Below are positions 9,077 through 16,430 of a DNA stretch of 16,430 nucleotides, piece by piece (the stretch's first letter is position 1; the number at the start of each line of letters is the position of its first letter). Source of the stretch: Opitutales bacterium (GTDB lineage: Bacteria; Verrucomicrobiota; Verrucomicrobiae; Opitutales; CAG-312); the NCBI GenBank assembly GCA_017623955.1, contig JAGAOA010000177.1, positions 1 through 16,430 on the forward strand, given 5' to 3'. The translations under genes were made by a program, and so were the position numbers. The notes beneath the pieces are model-generated. The model was not told where the DNA came from. It searched no databases and worked only from the letters and a program-made list of their open reading frames with translations.

Positions 9077-9099
9077 TAACCATTATTGTTTTCAAAAAT

Positions 9100-10935
9100 A
9101 TGCCAGAATATAGATCTAAAAAAAGTTTTGAAGGTAGAAATATGGCAGGAGCGCGTGCTTTGTGGCGTGCTACTGGCGTAAAAGAACAAGATTTCGGCAA
9201 GCCGATTATTGATGTTGTAAACTCGTTTACTCAGTTTGTTCCTGGACACGTCCACTTAGATAAAGTTGGAGCGTATGTCAGAGAACAAATAGAAAAAGCA
9301 GGTGGTATTGCTAGAGAATTTAATACAATTGCTATCGATGACGGTATTGCAATGGGACATGAAGGTATGTTGTATTCTCTCCCATCTAGAGAACTCATTG
9401 CAGATAGTGTTGAATATATGTGTAATGCTCATTGTGCAGACGCTATGATTTGTATTTCTAACTGCGACAAAATTACCCCTGGAATGATGATGGCAGCTAT
9501 GCGTATGAATATTCCAGCCATATTTGTTTCGGGTGGTCCCATGGAAGCGGGCGTTGGTAATCTAAGTACGGGTGAACGCAAACTTGACTTGGTCGATGCA
9601 ATGATTGCAGGTGCAAACCCAAATGTATCTGACGCAGATAGTGAAATAATGGAACGCAATGCATGTCCTACATGCGGTTCTTGTTCAGGTATGTTTACGG
9701 CAAACTCAATGAATTGTTTGGCTGAAGCTATTGGTTTTGCATTAGCTGGTAATGGAACAGTTGTTGCAACGCATAAAGCACGTCAAAATCTTTTTGCAAG
9801 AGCATCGCAACGCATTGTTGAAATGGCAAAAGCATATTACGAAACCGGAGACGAAAGTGTATTGCCTCGTTCTATTGCAAAGCGTGAAAGCTTTTTAAAT
9901 GCTATGCGTTTAGATATTGCTATGGGAGGAAGTACAAACACTGTTCTTCACCTTTTGGCAATTGCTAGAGAAGGCGAAGTAAACTTTACAATGAAAGATA
10001 TTGATGCACTCTCTCGCATAACACCATGTATTTGTAAAGTTGCTCCAAGTACACAGAAAGTACATATTCAAGATGTTCATCGAGCTGGTGGTATTATGGC
10101 AATTTTGGGCGAGCTTGCAAAGGCAGGTTTGTTAGACACATCAGCTGCAACTGTTCATGAAAAAACTCTTGCTGATGCAATCGCTAAGTATGATATTTCT
10201 TCTCCTTTATGTTCTGACGATATAAAGAAATTCTATCGTGCCGCACCAGCAAATAAATATTCTGTTGAAGCTTGGACTCAAGAAGAGTATTATGCTGAAA
10301 ACGATATTGATAGAAAAAGTGGAGCTATTCGTTCCGTTGATAACGCATTTAGTAAAGATGGTGGTTTGGCTGTTTTATTTGGAAATATCGCACGCGATGG
10401 TTCTATTGTAAAAACTGCTGGCGTTGATGAATCTATTCTCAAATTTAAGGGTACAGCAAAAGTTTATCATTCAGAGCAGTCTGCTAGTAAGGCAATTCGT
10501 GCTGGTGAAGTTTCTCCTGGCGATGTCGTTGTAATTCTCTACGAAGGTCCTCGTGGTGGTCCTGGAATGCAAGAAATGCTTTATCCAACAAGTCATTTGA
10601 AAAGTATGGGCTTGGGTAAAGTTTGTGCGTTGTTAACCGATGGCAGATTCTCAGGTGGTACTAGTGGTTTGTCTATTGGTCACGCATCTCCAGAAGCTGC
10701 TGATGGTGGCGATATTGCACTTGTTGAAAATGGAGATATAATTGATATCGATATTCCTAATCGTACAATATCTTTAGCTATTTCAGACGAAGAGTTGAGC
10801 GAACGTCGTGCCAAAATGCAAGCAAAAGGTAGCGACGCTTATAAACCAATTAGAGATAGAAAGGTTTCTAAGTCGTTGCAATTCTATGCACAGTCTGTTT
10901 CTTCGGCGGCAGACGGAGCGGTTCGTAAAATATAA
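9100..10935 (+). CDS. ilvD: Dihydroxy-acid dehydratase IlvD
   Basis: IlvD dehydrates 2,3-dihydroxy-isovalerate and its methyl homologue to the 2-keto acids, the third common step of valine and isoleucine synthesis and the route to leucine and pantothenate. The 611-residue protein aligns almost end to end with the E. coli enzyme (616 residues) as I remember it, from MPEYRS to the C-terminus. Iron-sulfur cysteines are in place: C122 (SNCDK) and C195 within [11 protein letters not shown]81 and K124 fit the Mg2+-binding positions, K124 being the carbamylated lysine. Also present are [18 protein letters not shown] and the late [14 protein letters not shown] and [11 protein letters not shown] blocks. 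No other ilv genes lie nearby. It ends 10 bases before a strong terminator. Confidence 0.98.
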   Translation: MPEYRSKKSFEGRNMAGARALWRATGVKEQDFGKPIIDVVNSFTQFVPGHVHLDKVGAYVREQIEKAGGIAREFNTIAIDDGIAMGHEGMLYSLPSRELIADSVEYMCNAHCADAMICISNCDKITPGMMMAAMRMNIPAIFVSGGPMEAGVGNLSTGERKLDLVDAMIAGANPNVSDADSEIMERNACPTCGSCSGMFTANSMNCLAEAIGFALAGNGTVVATHKARQNLFARASQRIVEMAKAYYETGDESVLPRSIAKRESFLNAMRLDIAMGGSTNTVLHLLAIAREGEVNFTMKDIDALSRITPCICKVAPSTQKVHIQDVHRAGGIMAILGELAKAGLLDTSAATVHEKTLADAIAKYDISSPLCSDDIKKFYRAAPANKYSVEAWTQEEYYAENDIDRKSGAIRSVDNAFSKDGGLAVLFGNIARDGSIVKTAGVDESILKFKGTAKVYHSEQSASKAIRAGEVSPGDVVVILYEGPRGGPGMQEMLYPTSHLKSMGLGKVCALLTDGRFSGGTSGLSIGHASPEAADGGDIALVENGDIIDIDIPNRTISLAISDEELSERRAKMQAKGSDAYKPIRDRKVSKSLQFYAQSVSSAADGAVRKI

Positions 10936-10945
10936 TTTTAACAAA

Positions 10946-10980
10946 AGCCCGTATGCTGTTTGAGTGTGCGGGCTATTTTT
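10946..10980 (+). terminator. Rho-independent terminator of ilvD
   Basis: AGCCCGTATGC (10946-10956) pairs with GTGTGCGGGCT (10964-10974), with a G/C-rich base, three G-T wobbles in the upper stem, and a seven-base loop. The tail ATTTTTATT follows. The yicC start codon (10986) comes directly after this tail. Confidence 0.88.
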
Positions 10981-10985
10981 ATTCT

Positions 10986-11864
10986 ATGAAAAGTATGACA
11001 GGCTACGGCAGGGCTACTGCCGACTACAATGATTATTCTATAAGTGTTGATGTTTCATCGGTAAACAAAAAGGGTCTTGAAATTTATGTTTCAATTCTAC
11101 GCGATTGGCTTCCAATGGAACGCTTGATAAACTCAGAATTGAAAAAGTTGTTTGCCAGAGGGAAATTCAATGTTTCAGTTTCTGTTGAATTCAAGCGCGA
11201 GGCAGAAGACTTGTTCGCATCTGAAGAGTCTATTGCAGGTGCAATGAAAGTCTTAAAAAATTTGTGTTTAAATAACGGAGCAGTTTACACTCCTGAAACA
11301 TCTACTATATTAGAGGTAAACAAAATGATTTGCGAAAGCTCATCACAATCTAAAATTGATTGGCAATGTGCTTGGGAATTTGTTCAACCTGTTCTCATTT
11401 CGGCGTGTAAAAATCTCGATAAAATGAGAGAAGTAGAAGGCGAACAGCTCAAAATTGATTTGCAACAACGTATTCAAACAATTCAAATTTTGGTTGATAA
11501 AGCCGATAGTATTGCAAAAACTACTCCGCAAAGTTATAAAGAAAATCTACTGCAACGCATCGCAAATCTTGGATTAGAAATAGATTGTAATGATGAACGC
11601 TTGCTGAAAGAAGTCTGTATCTTTGCCGATAAATGCGATGTTAGCGAAGAGATTACCAGATTGGGTAGTCATACAAAACAATTTTTGCAGATTTTAAATT
11701 CAACTGAAGCTGTTGGTAGAAAGTTAGATTTCTTGTGTCAGGAAATAGGGCGAGAAATAAATACAACAGCAAGCAAAGCAAACAACATTGAACTTACAAA
11801 AATTACACTTGACTTGAAAAATGAATTAGAAAGAGTGCGCGAGCAGGTGCAAAACTTAGAGTAA
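10986..11864 (+). CDS. yicC: YicC/YloC-family endoribonuclease
   Basis: A 292-residue YicC family protein. E. coli YicC has been reported as an endoribonuclease acting in RNA and small-RNA turnover. The N-terminal hallmark is KSMTGYGRA at the very start, followed by VSSVNKKGLEIYV and LFARGKFNVSVSVEF. The C-terminal DUF1732 block has KEVCIFADKCDVSEEITRL, then GRKLDFLCQEIGREINTTAS and a REQVQNLE ending, all in family order. The frame is open to an ATG at 10953, but that codon lies in the ilvD terminator stem and would add 11 untypical residues; family members begin MxxSMTGYGR, so I take 10986. There is no Shine-Dalgarno, as the preceding bases are the terminator T-tract. Confidence 0.93.
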   Translation: MKSMTGYGRATADYNDYSISVDVSSVNKKGLEIYVSILRDWLPMERLINSELKKLFARGKFNVSVSVEFKREAEDLFASEESIAGAMKVLKNLCLNNGAVYTPETSTILEVNKMICESSSQSKIDWQCAWEFVQPVLISACKNLDKMREVEGEQLKIDLQQRIQTIQILVDKADSIAKTTPQSYKENLLQRIANLGLEIDCNDERLLKEVCIFADKCDVSEEITRLGSHTKQFLQILNSTEAVGRKLDFLCQEIGREINTTASKANNIELTKITLDLKNELERVREQVQNLE

Positions 11865-11881
11865 AAATTAATTTCACGTAT

Positions 11882-11949
11882 AAAAAAAGGAGCATAAATG
11901 AACCGCCCAAATTGTTAGGGTACGATTCAAAATATGCTCCTCTTTTTTT
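11882..11949. terminator. Long bidirectional hairpin between yicC and the ATPase gene
   Basis: GGAGCATA (11889-11896) pairs with TATGCTCC (11933-11940), flanked by A7 on the left and TCTTTTTTTT on the right, so either strand gives a stem and U-tract. The 36-base interior is itself partly paired: GAACCG (11900-11905) with CGATTC (one mismatch) and CCC with GGG. It sits between convergent genes and probably ends both transcripts. The long interior is unusual for a simple terminator. Confidence 0.8.
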
Positions 11950-11959
11950 TGATGTTGTT

Positions 11960-13888
11960 TTATTTCTTACCTAGAAGTCGTGCCGAATTGGCTACCACAG
12001 ATACCGATGAAATGTTGTGTATTATAGCTCCTATTGCGGGAGATATAAATCCCAGTGCTCCGAGAACAACAGCAGTAAGGCTTAGCGTCAAAGAAAAAAT
12101 TATGTTTGTAGTTATTGTTGCCATTACAGTTTTAGACAAATCTGTAAGATTTGCTATCTTGCGTAGGTCTCCATCTATGATAGAAATTTGAGCCGTATTA
12201 ATAGCAATATCATTTTGAGCATTTGCTATTGCTATCGACATATCGGCAGCTGCAAATGATGGCGTATCATTTATTCCATCGCCTACCATGCAAACAACTT
12301 CTCCTTCAGACTGCGCTTTGTTAATTGCGTTTAATTTATCTTGTGGCAATAAATTTGATTTGAAATTTTTGATAGATACTTTTTTTGCAACATCTTCGAC
12401 AGCCTTTTGATTATCGCCACTAAGAATCATTGTAGCAATTCCCATTTCTTGTAGCTCCTTTATTGCTGGAATAGCTGAAGTTCTAACAGTGTCTGAAAAG
12501 TAAAACTTTGCTGCTAGAACGTTATCTATAAATACTTCAGACGTTGTTTTATTGTTGCCTGACGATGCTTTTTTTATATCAATTTGTTTGTCTTCAACAA
12601 TTCCGCTGATACCTATTCCCATTTTAACTTCTATTCTATCAGCGTTTAATTGTGTTTGAGTTTGCGAAGTTGCAAAATCTTTTAACGATTTAGCTATTGG
12701 ATGGTTTGAGTTGTCTTCTATTGCTGCGATTGATGCGAATAGAAAATTTTTATCATAGTAAAAACACTCAAAGTTTTCTACTTTTATTTCTCCAGATGTA
12801 AGAGTTCCTGTTTTATCGAAAAATACCGACGTAGTTTTTGCAAAATTTTCAAGTATAGCTCCACTTTTTATAAGAATACCTTTTTTAGCAGCGTTCCCGA
12901 GTCCTGCAGATATAGCGGTCGGTGTTGCCAGAACAAACGCACATGGGCAAAACACTACAAGTGTCGTTGTAGCTCTCACTACTGCTTCAATGAAAGATGT
13001 ATCTAAAATAAAACGTGCTACAATAAATGTAATTAACGATAATACCAATGCACTAGGAACAACAAATGTAGCCCATTTATTAGCTGCTCTAGCGATAGGT
13101 GCTTTTTTCCCTTCTGCTTCGTCTGCAAGCTCTATCATTTTCACAAGTATAAAATCTGAACTAGCTCTCGTTGCTTGAATTTCAATATATTCTGATTCAT
13201 TAAATGTACCACACAGAACATTATCACCTACTGATTTATCAATTGGCATACTTTCTCCGGTAATGTTAGCTTGATTTACGGTAGTTTGTCCTTTAATTAT
13301 TTTTCCATCAGCTGAAATCATTTCATGAGGTTTAACACAAATTATATCGCCAACTTGTATTTCGTTTGATGGTATTTCAACTATTTCTTTGTCTTTGCGT
13401 ACTCTAGCGGTTTTGGGTAATAATGTAGCTAGTTTTTTTAAATTATTTCGAGTTTTCAATGTTGTTCGATTTTCAAGCCATTCACCCAATGTCATCAAAA
13501 AAGCTATTTCACCAACGACAAAAATATAACTTTGATGATGTCCACCAACATCAATTCCCCACATTGCCATAATTTGAAGTATAAACGAGGCAATCATAGC
13601 CATACTTACTAACATAGGCGTAATAATCGAGCCATCCTTAATGAATGCTGAGAATGCAGTTTTAAAGATTGGCCCTGCACATAAAAATACTGCAATCCAA
13701 GCTGGATCTGTATATGGAAATCCAACGAAGTTCAACTCAAAATGAGAAATGAAAAAGCTCGCTATTAGCGATATTCCAGCCCATAATAGTTTTGTTGAAA
13801 TTTTAATTTTGCTATTAGAACTGCAACCGCAACAACAGCCTTCAGACTGAAAGTTGCTAGAGCAACAAGATTTTGTTTCGTTGTTCAT
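11960..13888 (-). CDS. P1B-type heavy-metal exporting ATPase without HMA domain
   Basis: A 642-residue inner-membrane pump that uses ATP to expel a transition metal. Catalytic motifs are complete: TGES (210-213) in the actuator, the phosphorylated D358 in DKTGTLT, SNHP (394-397) in the nucleotide domain and GDGINDTP (536-543). Eight membrane segments can be placed, two after 590. The channel motif is CPC (314-316), as in Cu and Zn/Cd/Pb pumps. The last membrane segment reads HNISSVSVVANS (624 on) rather than the MxxSS of copper pumps, and the YN of copper pumps is missing from segment 7. In place of an N-terminal HMA domain there are six cysteines between residues 8 and 22 (C8, C9, C18, C19, C20, C22). 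The gene overlaps csoR by ATGA, so it should be coupled to and controlled by that repressor. The exported metal is uncertain: Cu(I) by context, Zn/Cd or Mn by channel residues. Confidence 0.9.
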   Translation of the reverse strand: MNNETKSCCSSNFQSEGCCCGCSSNSKIKISTKLLWAGISLIASFFISHFELNFVGFPYTDPAWIAVFLCAGPIFKTAFSAFIKDGSIITPMLVSMAMIASFILQIMAMWGIDVGGHHQSYIFVVGEIAFLMTLGEWLENRTTLKTRNNLKKLATLLPKTARVRKDKEIVEIPSNEIQVGDIICVKPHEMISADGKIIKGQTTVNQANITGESMPIDKSVGDNVLCGTFNESEYIEIQATRASSDFILVKMIELADEAEGKKAPIARAANKWATFVVPSALVLSLITFIVARFILDTSFIEAVVRATTTLVVFCPCAFVLATPTAISAGLGNAAKKGILIKSGAILENFAKTTSVFFDKTGTLTSGEIKVENFECFYYDKNFLFASIAAIEDNSNHPIAKSLKDFATSQTQTQLNADRIEVKMGIGISGIVEDKQIDIKKASSGNNKTTSEVFIDNVLAAKFYFSDTVRTSAIPAIKELQEMGIATMILSGDNQKAVEDVAKKVSIKNFKSNLLPQDKLNAINKAQSEGEVVCMVGDGINDTPSFAAADMSIAIANAQNDIAINTAQISIIDGDLRKIANLTDLSKTVMATITTNIIFSLTLSLTAVVLGALGFISPAIGAIIHNISSVSVVANSARLLGKK

Positions 13889-14160
13889 TTTAACTTTCTA
13901 AGATGTTCTATAAGTTCATCTACAAGAGATTGATCTTTGTTAGTCAAGGCGTTTGCTATGCAACATTTTAAATGTCCTTCTAAAAACTGTAACCAAACCC
14001 CTTTTAATGCAGCAGATGCCGAGTTTATCTGACGAAGAACTTCTATGCATTCTTTATCGGCAATTATTGCTTTTTCTATTCCTCTAATTTGACCTTCTAT
14101 GCGATGGAGTCGCAGACATAAACGTTGTTTCTCTTCTTGAGTACGATGTTTTGCTTTCAT
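13885..14160 (-). CDS. csoR: CsoR-type metal-sensing repressor (CsoR/RcnR/FrmR family)
   Basis: A 91-residue all-helical DNA-binding protein of the family whose members let go of DNA on binding metal or aldehyde. Family features are LRLHRIEGQIRGIEKAI (residues 16-32), a helix with C38 (KECIEVLRQI) and GHLKCC (62-67). The ligand pattern C38, H63, C67 has the spacing of the C36-H61-C65 Cu(I) site of M. tuberculosis CsoR; RcnR and FrmR lack the third cysteine. So copper sensing is the best reading. It heads a two-gene operon with the ATPase, overlapping it by four bases, and probably represses its own promoter through the dyad just upstream. The predicted -10 is only seven bases before the ATG, with no Shine-Dalgarno. 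Confidence 0.9.
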   Translation of the reverse strand: MKAKHRTQEEKQRLCLRLHRIEGQIRGIEKAIIADKECIEVLRQINSASAALKGVWLQFLEGHLKCCIANALTNKDQSLVDELIEHLRKLK

Positions 14161-14167
14161 ATTGCTT

Positions 14168-14199
14168 TATATAGCATATACCCCTATATCCTATGTCAA
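14168..14199 (-). promoter_or_regulatory. csoR promoter with embedded candidate CsoR operator
   Basis: On the minus strand a perfect TTGACA (14199-14194) is followed after 20 bases by TATATA (14173-14168), preceded by TG as in extended -10 elements; TGCTAT at 17 bases is an alternative. Between them lies the dyad ATATA-CCCC-TATAT (14176-14189, plus-strand reading), a short C/G run flanked by A/T inverted arms as in operators of the CsoR/RcnR family. A repressor bound here would block RNA polymerase. The start codon at 14160 is seven bases past TATATA. Confidence 0.6.
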
Positions 14200-14227
14200 G
14201 AATTTTTTATGAACTAATCTCTTGTTT

Positions 14228-14262
14228 ATAAAAAAAACGACAATGTAAATACATTGCCGTTT
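14228..14262 (-). terminator. Rho-independent terminator of the hydrolase cluster
   Basis: Read on the minus strand, AAACGGCAATGTA pairs with TACATTGTCGTTT (one A-C mismatch) around a very short loop, followed by a run of T residues and TATAAAC. It lies 18 bases after the stop codon of the hydrolase gene and separates it from csoR. Confidence 0.82.
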
Positions 14263-14280
14263 AATGCAGACGAGTTTTGT

Positions 14281-16077
14281 TTATTTATTAGGTGTATAGA
14301 TTATATAATCCATTGGTTTTACTTCTATACCTTTATATGTGTAAGGTTCCTTACCATAATTGCATACAATTCTTGTTTTATTGGAATATCTTGTAATAAA
14401 CACATTGTCTGCAAGCTTTCCATGATATTCCATAAACTCATATTGTAAGTGTTTGCGTTTTTCGTATTCATCGTAAGCTTCTTTCAGAACACTAAAATCG
14501 CAATTTTTATTAATAGCCCAATAATAAGTTGGACGCCCCCCGAACTCAACCATCTTTAAGCGACATTCAGCAATTCGGGCCTTACTTTTTTGCCAATGGC
14601 AGTTGTAGTCGATTGTATATATAAATGGATTGCTCAAAATAATACCATGATATGCTATTTGCCAAATTGGTACCATTGTATCCATTAAAAAGTGTTTTCT
14701 GCCTAAGTAATGCGGATACCCACTAATATAGAGAGCATAGTCCATTGTATTTGCAACTTGATCCATACCGCATTCAGAGCTCCAAACATTAAAGAATGTA
14801 TCGGATAGCATCCCAACGCTATTCATATATTCTGCTGTTTCTTGACGCGTGCAGAAGTGTTCAATATGATGACAATCGTAAGGCACTATAGCCGAAGTTA
14901 CGTCGATATGCATCAAATTGAAGCCGAGATTTGCCATAATATCGTATGATGGCAAAACATATTTGTGATATACTTGTTTGAAACATGGGTTGAAGCCTTT
15001 TCCTCCCATACCAGCATATCCTTTATGTTTTCCCTTGTGATCGACTGCTATGTCGTTAGCGTTAAATTCATCTGATATTGTGTAGTACTCTGTATGAAGG
15101 ATATGAGGTGCAATTTGAAATCCCAATTCTTTTGCCAAATCTGTTACTTCTTTCAACTTTGCATTTCCTCCGAGTTCTGGTTCTGCCAAGTATCCCGTAG
15201 GATTTCTACCATTTGCACGAAGATTCCAGTTTGTTAGGCAGATATCGAGTTTGTCAATACCTAGAGCCTTGATCTTCTTCATCACGTCTTTAAATTCTTC
15301 GAAAGTGCAGAATGTAGAAAGAGCAGGATCATCTTCAGGTTTCCAGTGGTCACCGCGATTAGATTTCAAATCGCTATCACGCATATACCATGCCGTGCAG
15401 AACTTCATAAACATACTATCAATAGTCTGTCTTAAAACGGGATTTCCCACAATGCGGTCTTTCAAAGGCTTTACTTCCCCGCGTTCAAGCTGATATTTGC
15501 GATATTCGCGAGCCATTGAAGAGTAATGAGCTTTTTTACCTTTGAAGAATGAGAAGTCTATAATTATGTCTTCATAAGGTTTTGTGTGCAAATCTCTAAT
15601 CTTGAAACGTGGGAACATTTGATATTTTGAATCTTTGACATCAACTATCACCGAGAATTCATATTTTAGACCTTTTACAATACCAACAAAAGCTTGTTCG
15701 CCACGTTTAAAACCAAACAATGGCATTGGATGACGACGCTCTTCAAGAATTCCAGATTCCGCTTTAAATGAACCAAGTCTGCCATCTGCAAGAACCCAAT
15801 AACCGTCATCGCCAGTATTTGCAACCGCTTCTGAATGTTTAATGTCTATATGATCAATATCTTCCCATTTTATCCAGTGTTTTCTAGTAGAAAATTTATT
15901 AACAGGAATATGAAGTCGATAAGTATTTTTATCGAGTTTCTGTAATTTTACGGTTTCTCTGCCTACTTTACCATCATCATAGTGACGTTCTACTAAGACT
16001 TCATCAACGGCACAAAAAGCTTGTGACACAAAGAGTAGAGCAGAAGTAAATAATATATTTTTTACTAATTTTTTCAT
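14281..16077 (-). CDS. Secreted glycoside hydrolase-like protein (DUF5696/GH101-like barrel)
   Basis: A 598-residue exported protein with a signal peptide (MKKLVKNILFTSALLFVSQA, probable cut after FCA at 23). Residues about 25-180 look like a beta-sandwich, and 215-515 like a TIM barrel. The segment HIDVTSAIVPYDCHHIEHFCTR (D392) and then SSECGMDQ (E435, D439) resembles the nucleophile and acid/base region of DUF5696 and GH101-like hydrolases, where an aspartate at a strand end is followed by S-E-x-G-x-D. This makes D392 and E435 the candidate catalytic pair. Family and substrate are tentative, since no exact family was recognised with certainty. Residues 531-560 match the neighbouring copy exactly. 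The gene begins nine bases after that copy's stop with no Shine-Dalgarno, so the two belong to one transcript. A terminator follows. Confidence 0.6.
   Translation of the reverse strand: MKKLVKNILFTSALLFVSQAFCAVDEVLVERHYDDGKVGRETVKLQKLDKNTYRLHIPVNKFSTRKHWIKWEDIDHIDIKHSEAVANTGDDGYWVLADGRLGSFKAESGILEERRHPMPLFGFKRGEQAFVGIVKGLKYEFSVIVDVKDSKYQMFPRFKIRDLHTKPYEDIIIDFSFFKGKKAHYSSMAREYRKYQLERGEVKPLKDRIVGNPVLRQTIDSMFMKFCTAWYMRDSDLKSNRGDHWKPEDDPALSTFCTFEEFKDVMKKIKALGIDKLDICLTNWNLRANGRNPTGYLAEPELGGNAKLKEVTDLAKELGFQIAPHILHTEYYTISDEFNANDIAVDHKGKHKGYAGMGGKGFNPCFKQVYHKYVLPSYDIMANLGFNLMHIDVTSAIVPYDCHHIEHFCTRQETAEYMNSVGMLSDTFFNVWSSECGMDQVANTMDYALYISGYPHYLGRKHFLMDTMVPIWQIAYHGIILSNPFIYTIDYNCHWQKSKARIAECRLKMVEFGGRPTYYWAINKNCDFSVLKEAYDEYEKRKHLQYEFMEYHGKLADNVFITRYSNKTRIVCNYGKEPYTYKGIEVKPMDYIIYTPNK
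14398..14487 (-). repeat. 30-codon block shared with the upstream paralog
   Basis: Codons for residues 531-560 of the hydrolase (LKEAYDEYEKRK through GKLADNVF) encode the same 30 amino acids as bases 16204-16293 of the neighbouring copy. By eye, 12 of the 30 codons differ, all silently; a run of ten codons is identical in DNA. The following C-terminal residues are only about a third identical. Confidence 0.85.
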
Positions 16078-16086
16078 ATTAGTTTC

Positions 16087-16430
16087 TTATTTTTTAGATT
16101 TAATTAACTGATAGTCCATTGGAGCTATGATACAATTTTTATACGAATATGGTTTATCAGCATAGTTTGTTATTATTTCGCTACCATCTGAAAATTTGGT
16201 CACAAAAACGTTATCGGCAAGTTTCCCATGATACTCCATAAACTCGTACTGCAAGTGCTTGCGTTTTTCGTATTCATCGTAAGCTTCTTTTAAGATTTTA
16301 TAATCTACTTTTTTTGAGAGTATACCACCATAAAACATTGGACGACCTCCAAACTCTAAAAGTTTCAAACTTGCTTAAGCAATTTCTTCTTTGCTTTTGT
16401 TACAATAGCAATTGTAAGAATTTGTTTTAA
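16087..16430 (-). pseudogene. Tandem paralog of the hydrolase with in-frame TAA (right end cut)
   Basis: The 3' end of a second copy of the adjacent secreted hydrolase, running in from the right edge. In one frame it reads SYNCYCNKSKEEIA, stop, ASLKLLEFGGRP, which aligns without gaps to DYNCHWQKSKARIAECRLKMVEFGGRP-type sequence of the intact copy (residues 490-516). The stop (minus-strand TAA, bases 16377-16375) falls exactly where the intact copy has E504. Downstream the frame stays open to a stop at 16087, and a TTG at 16368 could only start a 93-residue fragment without a domain of its own. I therefore call it a gene broken by a nonsense codon, though a base error in the assembly would look the same. 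Most of the copy, including any catalytic residues, lies outside the window. Confidence 0.7.

Noticed and set aside
9006..9099. Riboswitch or attenuator before ilvD
   Set aside because: Only one short hairpin and no leader peptide with branched-chain codons; too small for a known riboswitch.
10953..10985. Upstream ATG for yicC
   Set aside because: It lies in the stem of the ilvD terminator, and the family begins at the later methionine.
11934..12191. Plus-strand open frame opposite the end of the ATPase gene
   Set aside because: It begins in the terminator T-tract and is antisense to the conserved C-terminus of the ATPase; composition looks like a mirror of membrane codons.
16087..16368. 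A separate 93-residue gene at the right end
   Set aside because: Homology to the intact neighbour continues in the same frame across the stop to the window edge, so this is the tail of a broken larger gene.

Overview
The window is about two-thirds A/T and densely coded, with no gene-free stretch over 300 bases, no tRNA or rRNA gene, no CRISPR array and no recognisable insertion sequence. The gene set is bacterial. The style of ScpB, with an acidic insert between its winged helices, and the large secreted hydrolases related to agarases and to DUF5696/GH101-like proteins suggest the PVC group (Verrucomicrobiota or Lentisphaerota). That placement is inferred from remembered family resemblance and is not proven. 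Signal peptides on three proteins fit a cell that exports hydrolases.

Layout. (1) 1-4542, plus strand: the 3' part of ribD (riboflavin synthesis), an overlapping SAM-dependent methyltransferase and a secreted two-domain M16 metallopeptidase, closely packed like an operon and ended by a perfect 14-bp hairpin at 4572-4603. (2) 4653-6778, minus strand: scpB, pheA (chorismate mutase, prephenate dehydratase and ACT) and a DUF167 protein, packed with gaps of 11 and 6 bases. (3) 6885-9005, plus: a secreted GH50/agarase-like glycoside hydrolase, transcribed divergently from scpB. (4) 9100-11864, plus: ilvD, a strong terminator, then yicC starting almost inside the terminator tail. (5) 11960-14160, minus: a copper-type CsoR repressor and a P1B heavy-metal ATPase overlapping by ATGA, with a candidate operator inside the promoter. 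(6) 14281 to the end, minus: a secreted DUF5696/GH101-like hydrolase preceded by a tandem paralog whose frame is broken by a TAA codon.

How the genes work together. Most are unrelated housekeeping units: riboflavin, phenylalanine and branched-chain amino-acid synthesis, chromosome condensation and RNA turnover. The two units with a clear joint function are the metal-responsive csoR-ATPase pair and the tandem hydrolase cluster. The two secreted hydrolases, from different families and about 5 kb apart, point to use of external glycans.

Most starts lack a clear Shine-Dalgarno sequence. At least two genes (6885 and 14160) have a promoter-like -10 element only 6-7 bases before the start codon, suggesting leaderless mRNAs. 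The observations most worth checking are the metal-site mismatch between the CsoR and its ATPase, the cysteine-rich N-terminus that replaces the usual metal-binding domain of the ATPase, and the broken but strongly conserved hydrolase copy at the right edge.
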